Assembly (NCBI GenBank): GCA_046706685.1
Contig: JBJKPE010000142.1
Location: forward strand, 1 to 21,156
DNA length: 21,156 bases
Direction: 5' to 3'
DNA from: JARRRD01 sp046706685
Lineage (GTDB): Bacteria > Nitrospirota > Thermodesulfovibrionia > Thermodesulfovibrionales > UBA6898
Under the pieces are notes generated by a model. That model searched no databases, was not told the origin of the DNA, and saw only the letters and a list, made by a program, of their open reading frames with translations. Within the stretch, counting starts at the first letter, position 1. Each line of letters starts with the position of its first letter. Made by a program: the position numbers and the translations under genes. Shown piece by piece: positions 1 through 6,832 of this stretch.

Positions 1-1171
1 GCTCGGATTTATCTATCTTACCGGCCTTAATCAGTTTTATCAGCGCGGCCAGTGCCACTCCGGTATGGGGACAGTTGAACATGCCGGTAGTATCGCCGAG
101 TGCGGACGCATCCGCCAGTTCCTGCTCCGTTGCCTGCTCGACAATGCCGTTGAACTGTTTCAGTGTGCGGATGGCCTTCTGGATACTGACCGGGTCTCCT
201 ATCTGGATCGCGCTTGCCAGCGTCTTTTGTGCCTCGATCGGCTCGAAGGTCTCGAAATTTTTCATATATGAGCGGTAGAGCGGATTGGCCCGCTCGGCCT
301 GGGCCACAACAATGCGGGGCAGCTTGGAGATCAGTCCGAGATCTCTCATCATGAGCATGCCGCTGCCCAGGGCCGATACGTTTCCAAGGTTGCCCCCCGG
401 GATGATGATCACGTCGGGCACCGCCCAGTCGAACTGCTGGACGATCTCAATGCCGACGGTCTTCTGTCCCTCGATGCGGAGGGAATTCATGGAATTCGCC
501 AGGTAGATCGTCTCGTCCTTCGTGATTTCCTTTACGATCCGCATGCAGCCGTCGAAGTCGGTGTCCAGCGACAGTACCAGCGCCCCGTTTGCGATCGGCT
601 GCACGAGCTGAGCAATCGATATCTTTCCCTTCGGCAAGAGCACGATCGACTGAATGCCTGCCGCGGCGCAATAGACCGCCAGGGCAGCCGAAGTGTCGCC
701 GGTTGAGGCACAGGCAACGGCCTGGATCGGCGCTCCCTCGCTGATCATCTGCTTCACCTGAGATACGAGGACCGTCATTCCGAGATCCTTGAATGAGCCG
801 CTGTGGGAGTTGCCGCAGAGCTTGAGCCAGAGGTTGTCTATGCCGATGATTTTGCCGAACCGCTCGGCCCAGAAAAGGTTTGTACCGCCCTCATAGAGCG
901 AAACGATATTATCATTGTCTATCTGCGGAAGAACCCATTCCTTTTTTCCCCAGACCCCTGATCCGTAAGGCCACTCGGTAGACTTGTAACGTTCTTCGAA
1001 GAGTTTTATCCATGAACCGGCATCACGGCCGGAGAGGGCCTGCATATCATGCCGGACCTCCAGCAGCGAGCCGCAGTTCCTGCAACGGTAAATGACCGAG
1101 TTCAGCGGATAGGTCGCCCGGCATTGTTCGTTGATGCATTGAAACCAGGCTTTATATGAATTAGGTTCCAT
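1..1171 (-). CDS. thrC: Threonine synthase, 3' end outside the window
   Basis: PLP-dependent enzyme converting O-phosphohomoserine to threonine, the last step of threonine synthesis in the cytoplasm. The frame is open from ATG at 1171 to the left edge (390 codons visible), so the C-terminus is missing. The N-terminus has a zinc-ribbon-like pattern (C12-x4-C17 and C30-x2-C33), as in the thrC subgroup that carries a rubredoxin-like extension. The PLP lysine lies in GSFKDLG (K128), after the conserved NSHSGS. Later motifs ACASTGDTSAAL and IIPGGNLGN match phosphate-cofactor and substrate loops of fold-type II enzymes. ATG 1171 has GAGAGGG very close upstream. The gene follows mocA by 100 bp on the same strand and could be read through from it, although the two pathways are unrelated. 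The family assignment is strong. Confidence 0.94.
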   Translation of the reverse strand, partial: MEPNSYKAWFQCINEQCRATYPLNSVIYRCRNCGSLLEVRHDMQALSGRDAGSWIKLFEERYKSTEWPYGSGVWGKKEWVLPQIDNDNIVSLYEGGTNLFWAERFGKIIGIDNLWLKLCGNSHSGSFKDLGMTVLVSQVKQMISEGAPIQAVACASTGDTSAALAVYCAAAGIQSIVLLPKGKISIAQLVQPIANGALVLSLDTDFDGCMRIVKEITKDETIYLANSMNSLRIEGQKTVGIEIVQQFDWAVPDVIIIPGGNLGNVSALGSGMLMMRDLGLISKLPRIVVAQAERANPLYRSYMKNFETFEPIEAQKTLASAIQIGDPVSIQKAIRTLKQFNGIVEQATEQELADASALGDTTGMFNCPHTGVALAALIKLIKAGKIDKSE

Positions 1172-1271
1172 TCCCTCTCATAACCGAAAGTTCTATAGCG
1201 CATGAATGCCTGTCGGTTGTCGGCTGCAACTCACGCACCAATGAGAGAATATCATAACGAATGGCCCGGAA

Positions 1272-1934
1272 TCAATGCAAACAGCCCCCGCCTTCGCCCT
1301 GTGGTCTTACGAAATTTTCCGACTCCTTACCTTCGTCATATTGCGGTCTTGCCAGCCTAATCAGAATCATGTTGTAATCTTCCTGGGTGTCCATGTCCAG
1401 GACCACCCCCTCGTCGGGCACCGGCATATATCTCACTCTTTTATCGTCTTTTCTTACAATCTCGCTCAGTGTAAAACCCGAATAAATCTCCTTGACCGTA
1501 TCCGTCGGGAAAAGAGGGGGATGCCCCTTCTTACCCCTGTATACCGGGATGATGATATGGCGGGGCGTTTCAAAATGGGCTTCCAACAGGGCCCTGTAAG
1601 TGCCAGTCCGCACGAGGGGATGGTCCGAAAGACAGATCAGGACCCCCGTCGACGCCGGATCAATCATCTCTATGCCGGCTTTTACCGACCCTGCCATCCC
1701 GCTTTCCGGTCTTTCGTTGAAGGCAACCTTTTTTGTAAACCCAGCCACGGCCCTTATGATTTTTTCACTTCCGGGCCGCACCACGGTTATCACGTCACAC
1801 AAGCCGGACGAAAGGATGGAATCCAGGCAATGCCTGATGACCGGCCTGTCATTGAGAGGAAGAAGCTGCTTCAACCTCCCCATTCTCCTGGCCGAGCCGG
1901 CTGCAAGAAGAACGGCCGAGACCTGAAGTGGCAT
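1272..1934 (-). CDS. mocA: MocA/MobA-like molybdopterin nucleotidyltransferase
   Basis: Predicted CTP:molybdopterin cytidylyltransferase, which makes the MCD form of the molybdenum cofactor used by xanthine-oxidase-family enzymes. The 220-aa protein begins with the NTP-transferase signature LAAGSARRMGRLKQLLP (about residues 10-26). It has LSDHPLV in the position of the metal/nucleotide-binding LxDxP motif, KKGHPPLF, and near the C-terminus DMDTQEDY, all typical of the MobA/MocA NTP_transf_3 family. MocA rather than MobA is inferred from context: the neighbours are an MCD-type hydroxylase and XdhC. ATG 1934 lies 86 bases inside the end of xdhC but is preceded by a strong GAGGAGGG ribosome site, so the start is well supported and translation is probably coupled. 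The C-terminal 25 residues after the conserved domain are polar and Gly-rich. Confidence 0.87.
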   Translation of the reverse strand: MPLQVSAVLLAAGSARRMGRLKQLLPLNDRPVIRHCLDSILSSGLCDVITVVRPGSEKIIRAVAGFTKKVAFNERPESGMAGSVKAGIEMIDPASTGVLICLSDHPLVRTGTYRALLEAHFETPRHIIIPVYRGKKGHPPLFPTDTVKEIYSGFTLSEIVRKDDKRVRYMPVPDEGVVLDMDTQEDYNMILIRLARPQYDEGKESENFVRPQGEGGGCLH

Positions 1935-2691
1935 TTTCCCTCCTCGACTGGATAATCTGAGCCATGATACTGACCGATATCTCCTCGGGCGTTACGGAAC
2001 CGATCGGGAGACCAACGGGGATAATCACCCTCCCGATATCTTCATCCGAAAACCCGTCCTCCTTGAGGGTCTTGAAAAGAAGGGCCCTCTTCCGCCTGCT
2101 GCCGAGGAGACCGACATAGCCCGCCTCCGTCCTGAGGGCTGCCCTGAGTGCGTCCAGATCGTGGTTGTGTCCCCTCGTTGCTATCACTATATAAGACTCT
2201 TTCTTCACAACAATACCGGCAAAAACTTCTTTAAAATCCCTTACGATGACCAAGGAAGACTCCGGGATGCTTTCCCTGTTCGCATATTCCGGCCTGTCGT
2301 CAGCTACTGTGACTCTGAATCCGCAGAACCTGGCAGTCTTCGCCAGGGCCTTACCTACATGGCCTGCACCGAGGATGAAGAGGTCCGGCTCAGGGACCAG
2401 CGGTTCGATATAAACGAGGACATTGCCCCCGCAGACGAGCCCGCCGTGCTTTTCCGTCAGTTCAAAGGGAACCGTAACGGGTCTCCCGTCCCGTATTGTC
2501 ATGAGTGATGCCTGTATCACCTCCGCCTCGAGACATCCGCCTCCGAGTGTCCCCATTATCGAACCATCGTCCCTGACGAGCATCTTCGATCCCTCCTTCT
2601 GGGGGGAAGAACCGATGCACTGCACGATCGTGGCGAGGGCGGACGACCGGCAGTCTCTTTTTAACCTCAGTATCTCTTCATAGATATCCAT
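1849..2691 (-). CDS. xdhC: XdhC/CoxI family molybdoenzyme maturation factor
   Basis: XdhC-family proteins bind the sulfurated molybdenum cofactor and deliver it to xanthine-dehydrogenase-type apoenzymes. This 280-aa protein has the N-terminal XdhC/CoxI domain (LATIVQCIGSSPQKEGSKML, then GTLGGGCLEAEV with the conserved Cys) and a C-terminal Rossmann domain starting at LFILGAGHVGKALAK, followed by VADDRPEYAN and GLLGSRRKR. GLPIGSVTPEEISVSIMAQII is the usual end of the family. The final 25 or so residues (Ser-rich) are extra and are encoded where mocA overlaps. ATG 2691 is preceded by GGGTGGGAGACA, a good ribosome site. The adjacent hydroxylase (iorAB-like) is the obvious client. Confidence 0.9.
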   Translation of the reverse strand: MDIYEEILRLKRDCRSSALATIVQCIGSSPQKEGSKMLVRDDGSIMGTLGGGCLEAEVIQASLMTIRDGRPVTVPFELTEKHGGLVCGGNVLVYIEPLVPEPDLFILGAGHVGKALAKTARFCGFRVTVADDRPEYANRESIPESSLVIVRDFKEVFAGIVVKKESYIVIATRGHNHDLDALRAALRTEAGYVGLLGSRRKRALLFKTLKEDGFSDEDIGRVIIPVGLPIGSVTPEEISVSIMAQIIQSRRENATSGLGRSSCSRLGQENGEVEAASSSQ

Positions 2692-2726
2692 TGTCTCCCA
2701 CCCCGGTTTTATTCATAAATCTGTCT

Positions 2727-2912
2727 TCATCTCGCAGTTGCATCAATTCTGAAAAAGGAAGTGCGGGTGTGCGTAAAAAGATCCATATTCTGCGCGACTC
2801 CGCAATGTGCCCCGGTGCAGCCGAATACGTCATGCGGGAAATCACCGGGCGTTATGTCTGCGGTTTCCGTGATCAAATAAATTCTGTCGCCATATATGGG
2901 CTTTTTATGCAT
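2727..2912 (-). CDS. Possible small ORF in the iorB-xdhC gap (unrecognised)
   Basis: A 61-codon ORF occupies most of the 255-bp gap between iorB and xdhC. ATG 2912 is preceded by GGAGTGAGGGC, a reasonable ribosome site. The product (starting MHKKPIYGDRIYL) has two Cys and several His but no motif, signal peptide or membrane segment that I recognise. The same stretch can also form a stem between 2811-2817 (CCCGGTG) and 2843-2849 (CACCGGG), so it may be a structured intra-operon RNA rather than a gene. A 10-bp palindrome CCATATATGG lies at 2890-2899. Coding status is doubtful. Confidence 0.25.
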   Translation of the reverse strand: MHKKPIYGDRIYLITETADITPGDFPHDVFGCTGAHCGVAQNMDLFTHTRTSFFRIDATAR

Positions 2913-2946
2913 GCCCTCACTCCGCCCCGTGCAACATCAGGGGTCG

Positions 2947-5121
2947 CTACGCCTCCTTCAATGCCTTCAAAACGACATCCGGCGTCATCGGAAGGTCCCT
3001 CAGACGGATACCGGCGGCATTGAAGACCGCATTGGCAACAGCGGGAGCCAACGGCGGCAGACCGGGCTCCCCGACGCCCCCCTGGCTGTCCACGCTCTTT
3101 ATTATATGGACCTCGATTTTATCCGGGGCCTGGCTCATCCTGAGGAGCTGATAAGAGTCGAAGTTCGACGTCTCCACACCCCCGTCGGCAAAGTTGATCC
3201 GCTCTCCGAGTGCAGCGCTCAGGCCCATGATTATCGCGCCTCTTACCTGTGCCTCTATGATGGCGGGGTTAACAATCGGGCCGCAGTCTATCGCGGCTAC
3301 AACCCTGTGGACCTTTATCGTTCCGTCCTTTGTATTCACCGATACCTCGGCGACCTGGGCAACGTAACTTCCGAAGGAGAAGCCATAGGCGATGCCCCTT
3401 CCCTCCCCTTTGGGAAAGGGCTTGCCCCACCCAGCCTTCTCCGCTGCCGTCGTCAGCACCCTGCTGACCCTGGGTTGGTCCTTAAGGAGGTCAAGGCGGA
3501 AATCGAGGGGGTCTTTTCCCGCCGCATGGGCCATTTCGTCCATAAAGCTTTCCACGGTGAAGCCGTTGTGCGAGCTTCCCACCGAACGCCAGAAGCCGAC
3601 CGGAACAGGGCCATCGAATTTCACGTACTCCACATGGAGGTTCGGTATCCCGTATTTCATGTTTTCCAGGCCCTCGACCGCTTCGGGGTCGATCCCGTGT
3701 TTAACCATCTGCGGCATCGCATGCTCAAAGACCGAGGGACAGACGATCTTATGAGACCATGCGATGAGACTGCCTTTTCCGTCCAGACCGCCCGTGATCT
3801 TCGAGTAATTGGCCGGCCTGTAGTAATCGTTTTTCATATCCTCTTCCCTGGTCCACAGGAGCTTTATCGGCCTTCCTGTTCTCTTCGATATCGCCACCGC
3901 CTCCTTCACAACCCCGGTCTCGAACCGCCTCCCGAACCCTCCGCCCAGATAGGTTGTATGCACCGTTATCTGTTCCGGCTTAAGTCCGGTTTCCTTCCCG
4001 GCTACCTCGACGACCCCGGACTGGTTCTGAGTCGGCACCCATATCTCGCACCCAGCTTTCCTGACGTGAGCCGTACAGTCCATCGGCTCCATTGTGGCGT
4101 GGGAGAGGTAGGGCAGCATGAAAGTCGCCTCCAGTTTTTTTGCCGCCTTTTCAAGGGCCGATCCGGCATCGCCCCTGTTTTTTGCGACTGCACCGCTGGT
4201 GTTCATGGCCCTTAGAAATTTTACCTCCAGGGTTTTGCTGCTCAGGTCAGGTTCGATCCCTTTCCCCCATTTCACATTGAGCGCCGTTCTGCCCCTCCAT
4301 GCCTCGTCCGGCTTCCCGGCGCAGACGGCGATGCCGCTGTTTATCGGAACGACATATTTGACCCCTTTCACCTTAAGCGCCGCCGGCTCATCATAGGCAA
4401 GCGCCTTGGCCCCATAAGCCAGGGGGCGCTCAATAGAAGCGTACAGCATGTCGTCGACAAAGGTATCGATCCCGAATTTGGCCTTTGCATGGACCTTGTC
4501 GGGGATGTCCAGGCGCTGCAGAGGCCTCTCCATGATGGTAAACTGACTCTCCTTCTTCAACGTGGGACTCTGCGGGACAGGCAGTGAGGCAGCCTTGGAT
4601 GTAAGTTCACCGTAAGTCAGCGTGCGTCCGGTAGACTTGTGTTTAACCGTTCCCTTTGAAGTTTCGCACTCGACAGCCGGGACTCCCCAGGTCTCTGCCG
4701 CTGCTTTGACGAGCATTTCTCTGCCGGCAGCACCGGCCTTCCGCAGAGGCCCGTACATGTGCCTGATACTCGTGCTTCCCCCGGTGGACTGTTTCCCCCA
4801 CACCGGGTCTATATATCTGGCCTCCGCCGGGGCTACACTAAACTTCACCTGAGACCAGTCGGCATCAAGTTCATCGGCCACAATCATGGGCAGTGAAGTA
4901 TCCACCCCCTGGCCCATCTCCGATTTGTTCACGATGACCGTAACCATATTATCCGGTGCAACCCGCAGCCAGACATTGGGGCTGAAAGCCACTTCCTCCT
5001 TTTCCATTTCAGCGGCGGACAGAAGCCTGGTGCCGAAAGGCGTTGCAGCGGCTGCGATAACCAGGCCCGTACCGGCAATGGTTTTCTGAAGGAATTCGCG
5101 GCGTGTCAATGAAGTTTTCAT
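2947..5121 (-). CDS. iorB: Tat-exported molybdopterin-binding oxidoreductase subunit (IorB-like)
   Basis: Large catalytic subunit of a xanthine-oxidase-family hydroxylase resembling isoquinoline 1-oxidoreductase beta subunit or membrane-side aldehyde dehydrogenase. The 724-aa protein starts with a twin-arginine signal (TRREFLQKT at residues 6-14, then a hydrophobic AGTGLVIAAAAT stretch), so it is predicted to act in the periplasm, carrying its 2Fe-2S partner with it. Visible family motifs: NKSEMGQGV near residue 66, TYLGGGFGRRFE (cofactor-binding glycine loop) and GVGEPGLPPLAPAVANAVF near the C-terminus, whose Glu is the conserved catalytic base. The physiological substrate (aldehyde or N-heterocycle) cannot be read from sequence. 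The start shares one base with the end of iorA (TAATG), indicating coupled translation. No cytochrome c electron acceptor, common in such operons, is encoded next to it. Confidence 0.9.
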   Translation of the reverse strand: MKTSLTRREFLQKTIAGTGLVIAAAATPFGTRLLSAAEMEKEEVAFSPNVWLRVAPDNMVTVIVNKSEMGQGVDTSLPMIVADELDADWSQVKFSVAPAEARYIDPVWGKQSTGGSTSIRHMYGPLRKAGAAGREMLVKAAAETWGVPAVECETSKGTVKHKSTGRTLTYGELTSKAASLPVPQSPTLKKESQFTIMERPLQRLDIPDKVHAKAKFGIDTFVDDMLYASIERPLAYGAKALAYDEPAALKVKGVKYVVPINSGIAVCAGKPDEAWRGRTALNVKWGKGIEPDLSSKTLEVKFLRAMNTSGAVAKNRGDAGSALEKAAKKLEATFMLPYLSHATMEPMDCTAHVRKAGCEIWVPTQNQSGVVEVAGKETGLKPEQITVHTTYLGGGFGRRFETGVVKEAVAISKRTGRPIKLLWTREEDMKNDYYRPANYSKITGGLDGKGSLIAWSHKIVCPSVFEHAMPQMVKHGIDPEAVEGLENMKYGIPNLHVEYVKFDGPVPVGFWRSVGSSHNGFTVESFMDEMAHAAGKDPLDFRLDLLKDQPRVSRVLTTAAEKAGWGKPFPKGEGRGIAYGFSFGSYVAQVAEVSVNTKDGTIKVHRVVAAIDCGPIVNPAIIEAQVRGAIIMGLSAALGERINFADGGVETSNFDSYQLLRMSQAPDKIEVHIIKSVDSQGGVGEPGLPPLAPAVANAVFNAAGIRLRDLPMTPDVVLKALKEA

Positions 5122-5573
5122 TATCCTTTCCCCCCCTTTGCGGCCGACTTTATAGCCAGTTTGATATAGGGATAGGTACCGCAGCGGCAGAGGTTGCCGT
5201 TCATCGCCTCAACAATCTTTGCGTCGGACGGGTCTTTCTCCTCGGCCAGCAGGGCCGCAGCCTGCATGATCTGTCCCGACTGGCAGTAACCGCACTGCGG
5301 GACCTGTTCCCTTATCCATGCCGCCTTTACAGGATGGTCTTCCGGGAGCCCTTCTATCGTGGTTATCTTTTTCCCTTGGGCGTCGCCCACGGAAATCTGG
5401 CAAGAACGGCGGGCCTTTCCATCCATATGGACCGTGCAGGAACCGCACATCCCGATGCCGCATCCGTACTTGGTGCCGGTAAGCTTCAGATACTCCCTTA
5501 TCACCCACAAAAGGGGGACGTCCGGTTCCACGTCCACGCTGTACTTTTTCCTGTTGATATCGAGCGAGATCAT
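5121..5573 (-). CDS. iorA: 2Fe-2S subunit of molybdenum hydroxylase (IorA-like)
   Basis: Small electron-transfer subunit of the same hydroxylase. The 150-aa protein has the two-cluster layout of the family. A plant-ferredoxin-type N-terminal cluster is at YGCGIGMCGSCTVH (about 36-49) with a further Cys in RRSCQI. A C-terminal helical cluster is at PQCGYCQSGQIM (about 92-103) and GNLCRCGTYPYI (about 126-137). It has no signal peptide, which fits hitch-hiker Tat export with the IorB-like partner. ATG 5573 is preceded by a perfect AGGAGG at good spacing; a competing start four bases upstream is in another frame and has no family similarity. First gene of the minus-strand operon, with a long leader upstream. 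Confidence 0.92.
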   Translation of the reverse strand: MISLDINRKKYSVDVEPDVPLLWVIREYLKLTGTKYGCGIGMCGSCTVHMDGKARRSCQISVGDAQGKKITTIEGLPEDHPVKAAWIREQVPQCGYCQSGQIMQAAALLAEEKDPSDAKIVEAMNGNLCRCGTYPYIKLAIKSAAKGGKG

Positions 5574-5627
5574 ACATGCCTCCTTTCGTTCAGTCAGTTG
5601 AAGAGATTAATCCCCTTGACTTGACAG

Positions 5628-5725
5628 CTCAGGGGAATCGCAAGCAGTTCCACCCTCGTCCTGAGAAAAAGTAGCTGCCGGCCCGGGTCCCGCCTTCGCC
5701 GCAGGTCTGGACACCGGGCCCTGAG
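5628..5725 (-). promoter_or_regulatory. Candidate structured leader of the iorA operon
   Basis: In the RNA read on the minus strand, 5714-5720 plus 5709-5712 pair with 5680-5686 plus 5687-5690 to make an 11-bp GC-rich hairpin with one bulged base (GGCCCGG / CCGGGCC, then GTCC / GGAC). Outside it, CTCAGGG (5719-5725) can pair with CCCTGAG (5628-5634). A second CTCAGG copy (5660-5665) can compete for the same downstream strand. Two mutually exclusive pairings close to the iorA ribosome site look like a regulatory leader. I could not match it to the Moco riboswitch consensus by eye. Confidence 0.4.
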
Positions 5726-5763
5726 ATTCGTTCTTCAGCAAGAGGTCAGGCTGACTTAAGAAA

Positions 5764-5792
5764 AGCCTACCGCTGTCCCGACCCTCTGTCAA
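5764..5792 (-). promoter_or_regulatory. Possible promoter for the iorA operon
   Basis: A perfect -35 hexamer TTGACA (5787-5792 on the minus strand) is followed after 17 bases by TAGGCT, a weak -10. Transcription starting near 5757 would give a leader of about 180 nt containing the candidate hairpin. GTCAG-G-CTGAC, an 11-bp inverted repeat at 5745-5755, lies just downstream and could be an operator. Support is limited to the -35 box and spacing. Confidence 0.3.
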
Positions 5793-5838
5793 TTTCTTTC
5801 CAGAAAGGATACATGCTTCTTATTTCATGGACTTTTTA

Positions 5839-5868
5839 TTGAACGCCTTTTCCGTCATTTGTTATACT
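5839..5868 (+). promoter_or_regulatory. Possible promoter for the MoeB/HesA-like gene
   Basis: TTGAAC (5839-5844) and TATACT (5863-5868) are 18 bases apart and about 30 bases before ATG 5898. The -10 matches five of six consensus bases. The gene has only a weak purine-rich ribosome site (GGGGGAA). Together with the opposite-strand promoter this makes 5574-5897 a divergent control region; I see no gene in it. Confidence 0.35.
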
Positions 5869-5897
5869 TCTAAATATCGAATCCGGGGGAACGGCTG

Positions 5898-6632
5898 ATG
5901 CTATTCACAGAAGAAGAGCTGAAGAGATATAACCGGCAGATGATGATCGAGGGCTGGGGTTTTGAGACCCAGAAGAAGCTCAAGAACTCTACGGTATTCA
6001 TCGCTGGCGCGGGCGGGCTCGGCTCGCCGGTCTCGATATATCTCGCTGCGGCTGGCGTTGGAAATATACGGATATGCGATTTCGACTCACCCGACTGGTC
6101 AAACCTGAACCGGCAGATCCTTCATACCCCTCACAGGATAGGAATGAACAAGGCCCTCTCGGCAAAACAGACCCTGGAAGAAATGAACCCCCACATAAAA
6201 GTCAGCGCCTTTCCGGACAAGATTGTGGCCGAGAACGTCGACCAACTTGTGGAAAATGCCGACATCATAATGGACTGCATGGACAACTTTCCCACCCGCT
6301 ACCTGCTCAACGAGTCGGCAATAAGGAAGAATATCCCCCTCGTTCACGGGAGCATATGGGGACTTGACGGCCGCCTGACCTTTATTCATTCTCCGGAAAC
6401 ACCCTGCCTGAGATGTTACTTCCCCGAATCCCCGCCCAAGGAAGTCTTCCCCGTACTGGGTGCCACACCCGGTGTTATCGGGACGCTACAGGCAACTGAG
6501 GCCCTTAAGTATCTCGCCGGCATCGGCAAGCCCCTCAAAGGGAACCTGCTTGTCTGGTCAGGTAACGACATGAGCTTCAGGACCTTCAAGGCCCATAAAG
6601 ACCCGGACTGTCCGACCTGCGGCAAGAAGTAG
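5898..6632 (+). CDS. MoeB/HesA/ThiF-family E1-like adenylyltransferase
   Basis: Activates the C-terminal glycine of a ubiquitin-fold sulfur carrier (MoaD- or ThiS-type) by adenylation. The 244-aa length is normal for MoeB. Visible are the ATP loop GAGGLGS (about 37-43), the Mg/ATP motif DFDSPDWSNLNRQILH (DxD and R of NLxRQ), and the DCMDNFPTRYLLNE motif. Two CxxC pairs (CLRC near residue 173 and CPTC near the C-terminus) form the structural zinc site. GVIGTLQATEALKYLAG is the conserved C-terminal helix. The stretch between the first CxxC and this helix (ESPPKEVFPVLGATPG) has no Cys, so the Cys found there in MoeB or ThiF is absent. Divergent from the molybdoenzyme operon, which favours a cofactor role, although thiamine or another sulfur pathway is possible. 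No carrier protein gene is adjacent. Confidence 0.85.
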   Translation: MLFTEEELKRYNRQMMIEGWGFETQKKLKNSTVFIAGAGGLGSPVSIYLAAAGVGNIRICDFDSPDWSNLNRQILHTPHRIGMNKALSAKQTLEEMNPHIKVSAFPDKIVAENVDQLVENADIIMDCMDNFPTRYLLNESAIRKNIPLVHGSIWGLDGRLTFIHSPETPCLRCYFPESPPKEVFPVLGATPGVIGTLQATEALKYLAGIGKPLKGNLLVWSGNDMSFRTFKAHKDPDCPTCGKK

Positions 6633-6680
6633 CTACTGGCCGGTTTTATTGTATGATTCGGATGCAGGACACTTAAGACA

Positions 6681-6717
6681 TCCAGGAAATGCCTGGAGTT
6701 TACCTGCCATGGGCAGG
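6681..6717 (+). other. Two tandem perfect hairpins
   Basis: TCCAGG/CCTGGA (6681-6686 with 6692-6697, 5-nt loop) is followed six bases later by CCTGCC/GGCAGG (6703-6708 with 6712-6717, 3-nt loop). They lie in the 200-bp gap between the MoeB-like gene and the TPR gene. There is no T-run, so they are not a textbook terminator. They may be a weak terminator or part of a structured 5' leader. Confidence 0.35.
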
Positions 6718-6832
6718 CTTGGGAATCGATGGAATATGCTGTCCGTTGAGAACAGACCGGAATCTGAGATAAGACGCTATGCACGGAAAAGCCGAACGAT
6801 GTTTGCCTTCCCAGTGATCTCTGCCCGCCGGT

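Noticed and set aside
1275..1955. Plus-strand open frame of 226 codons opposite mocA
   Set aside because: Antisense shadow of the nucleotidyltransferase gene; composition is rich in His/Arg/Pro with no family similarity.
2896..4215. Long plus-strand open frame of 439 codons opposite iorB
   Set aside because: It is antisense to a clearly conserved IorB-like gene, has no recognisable motif, and reflects GC-rich third-position bias in the real gene.
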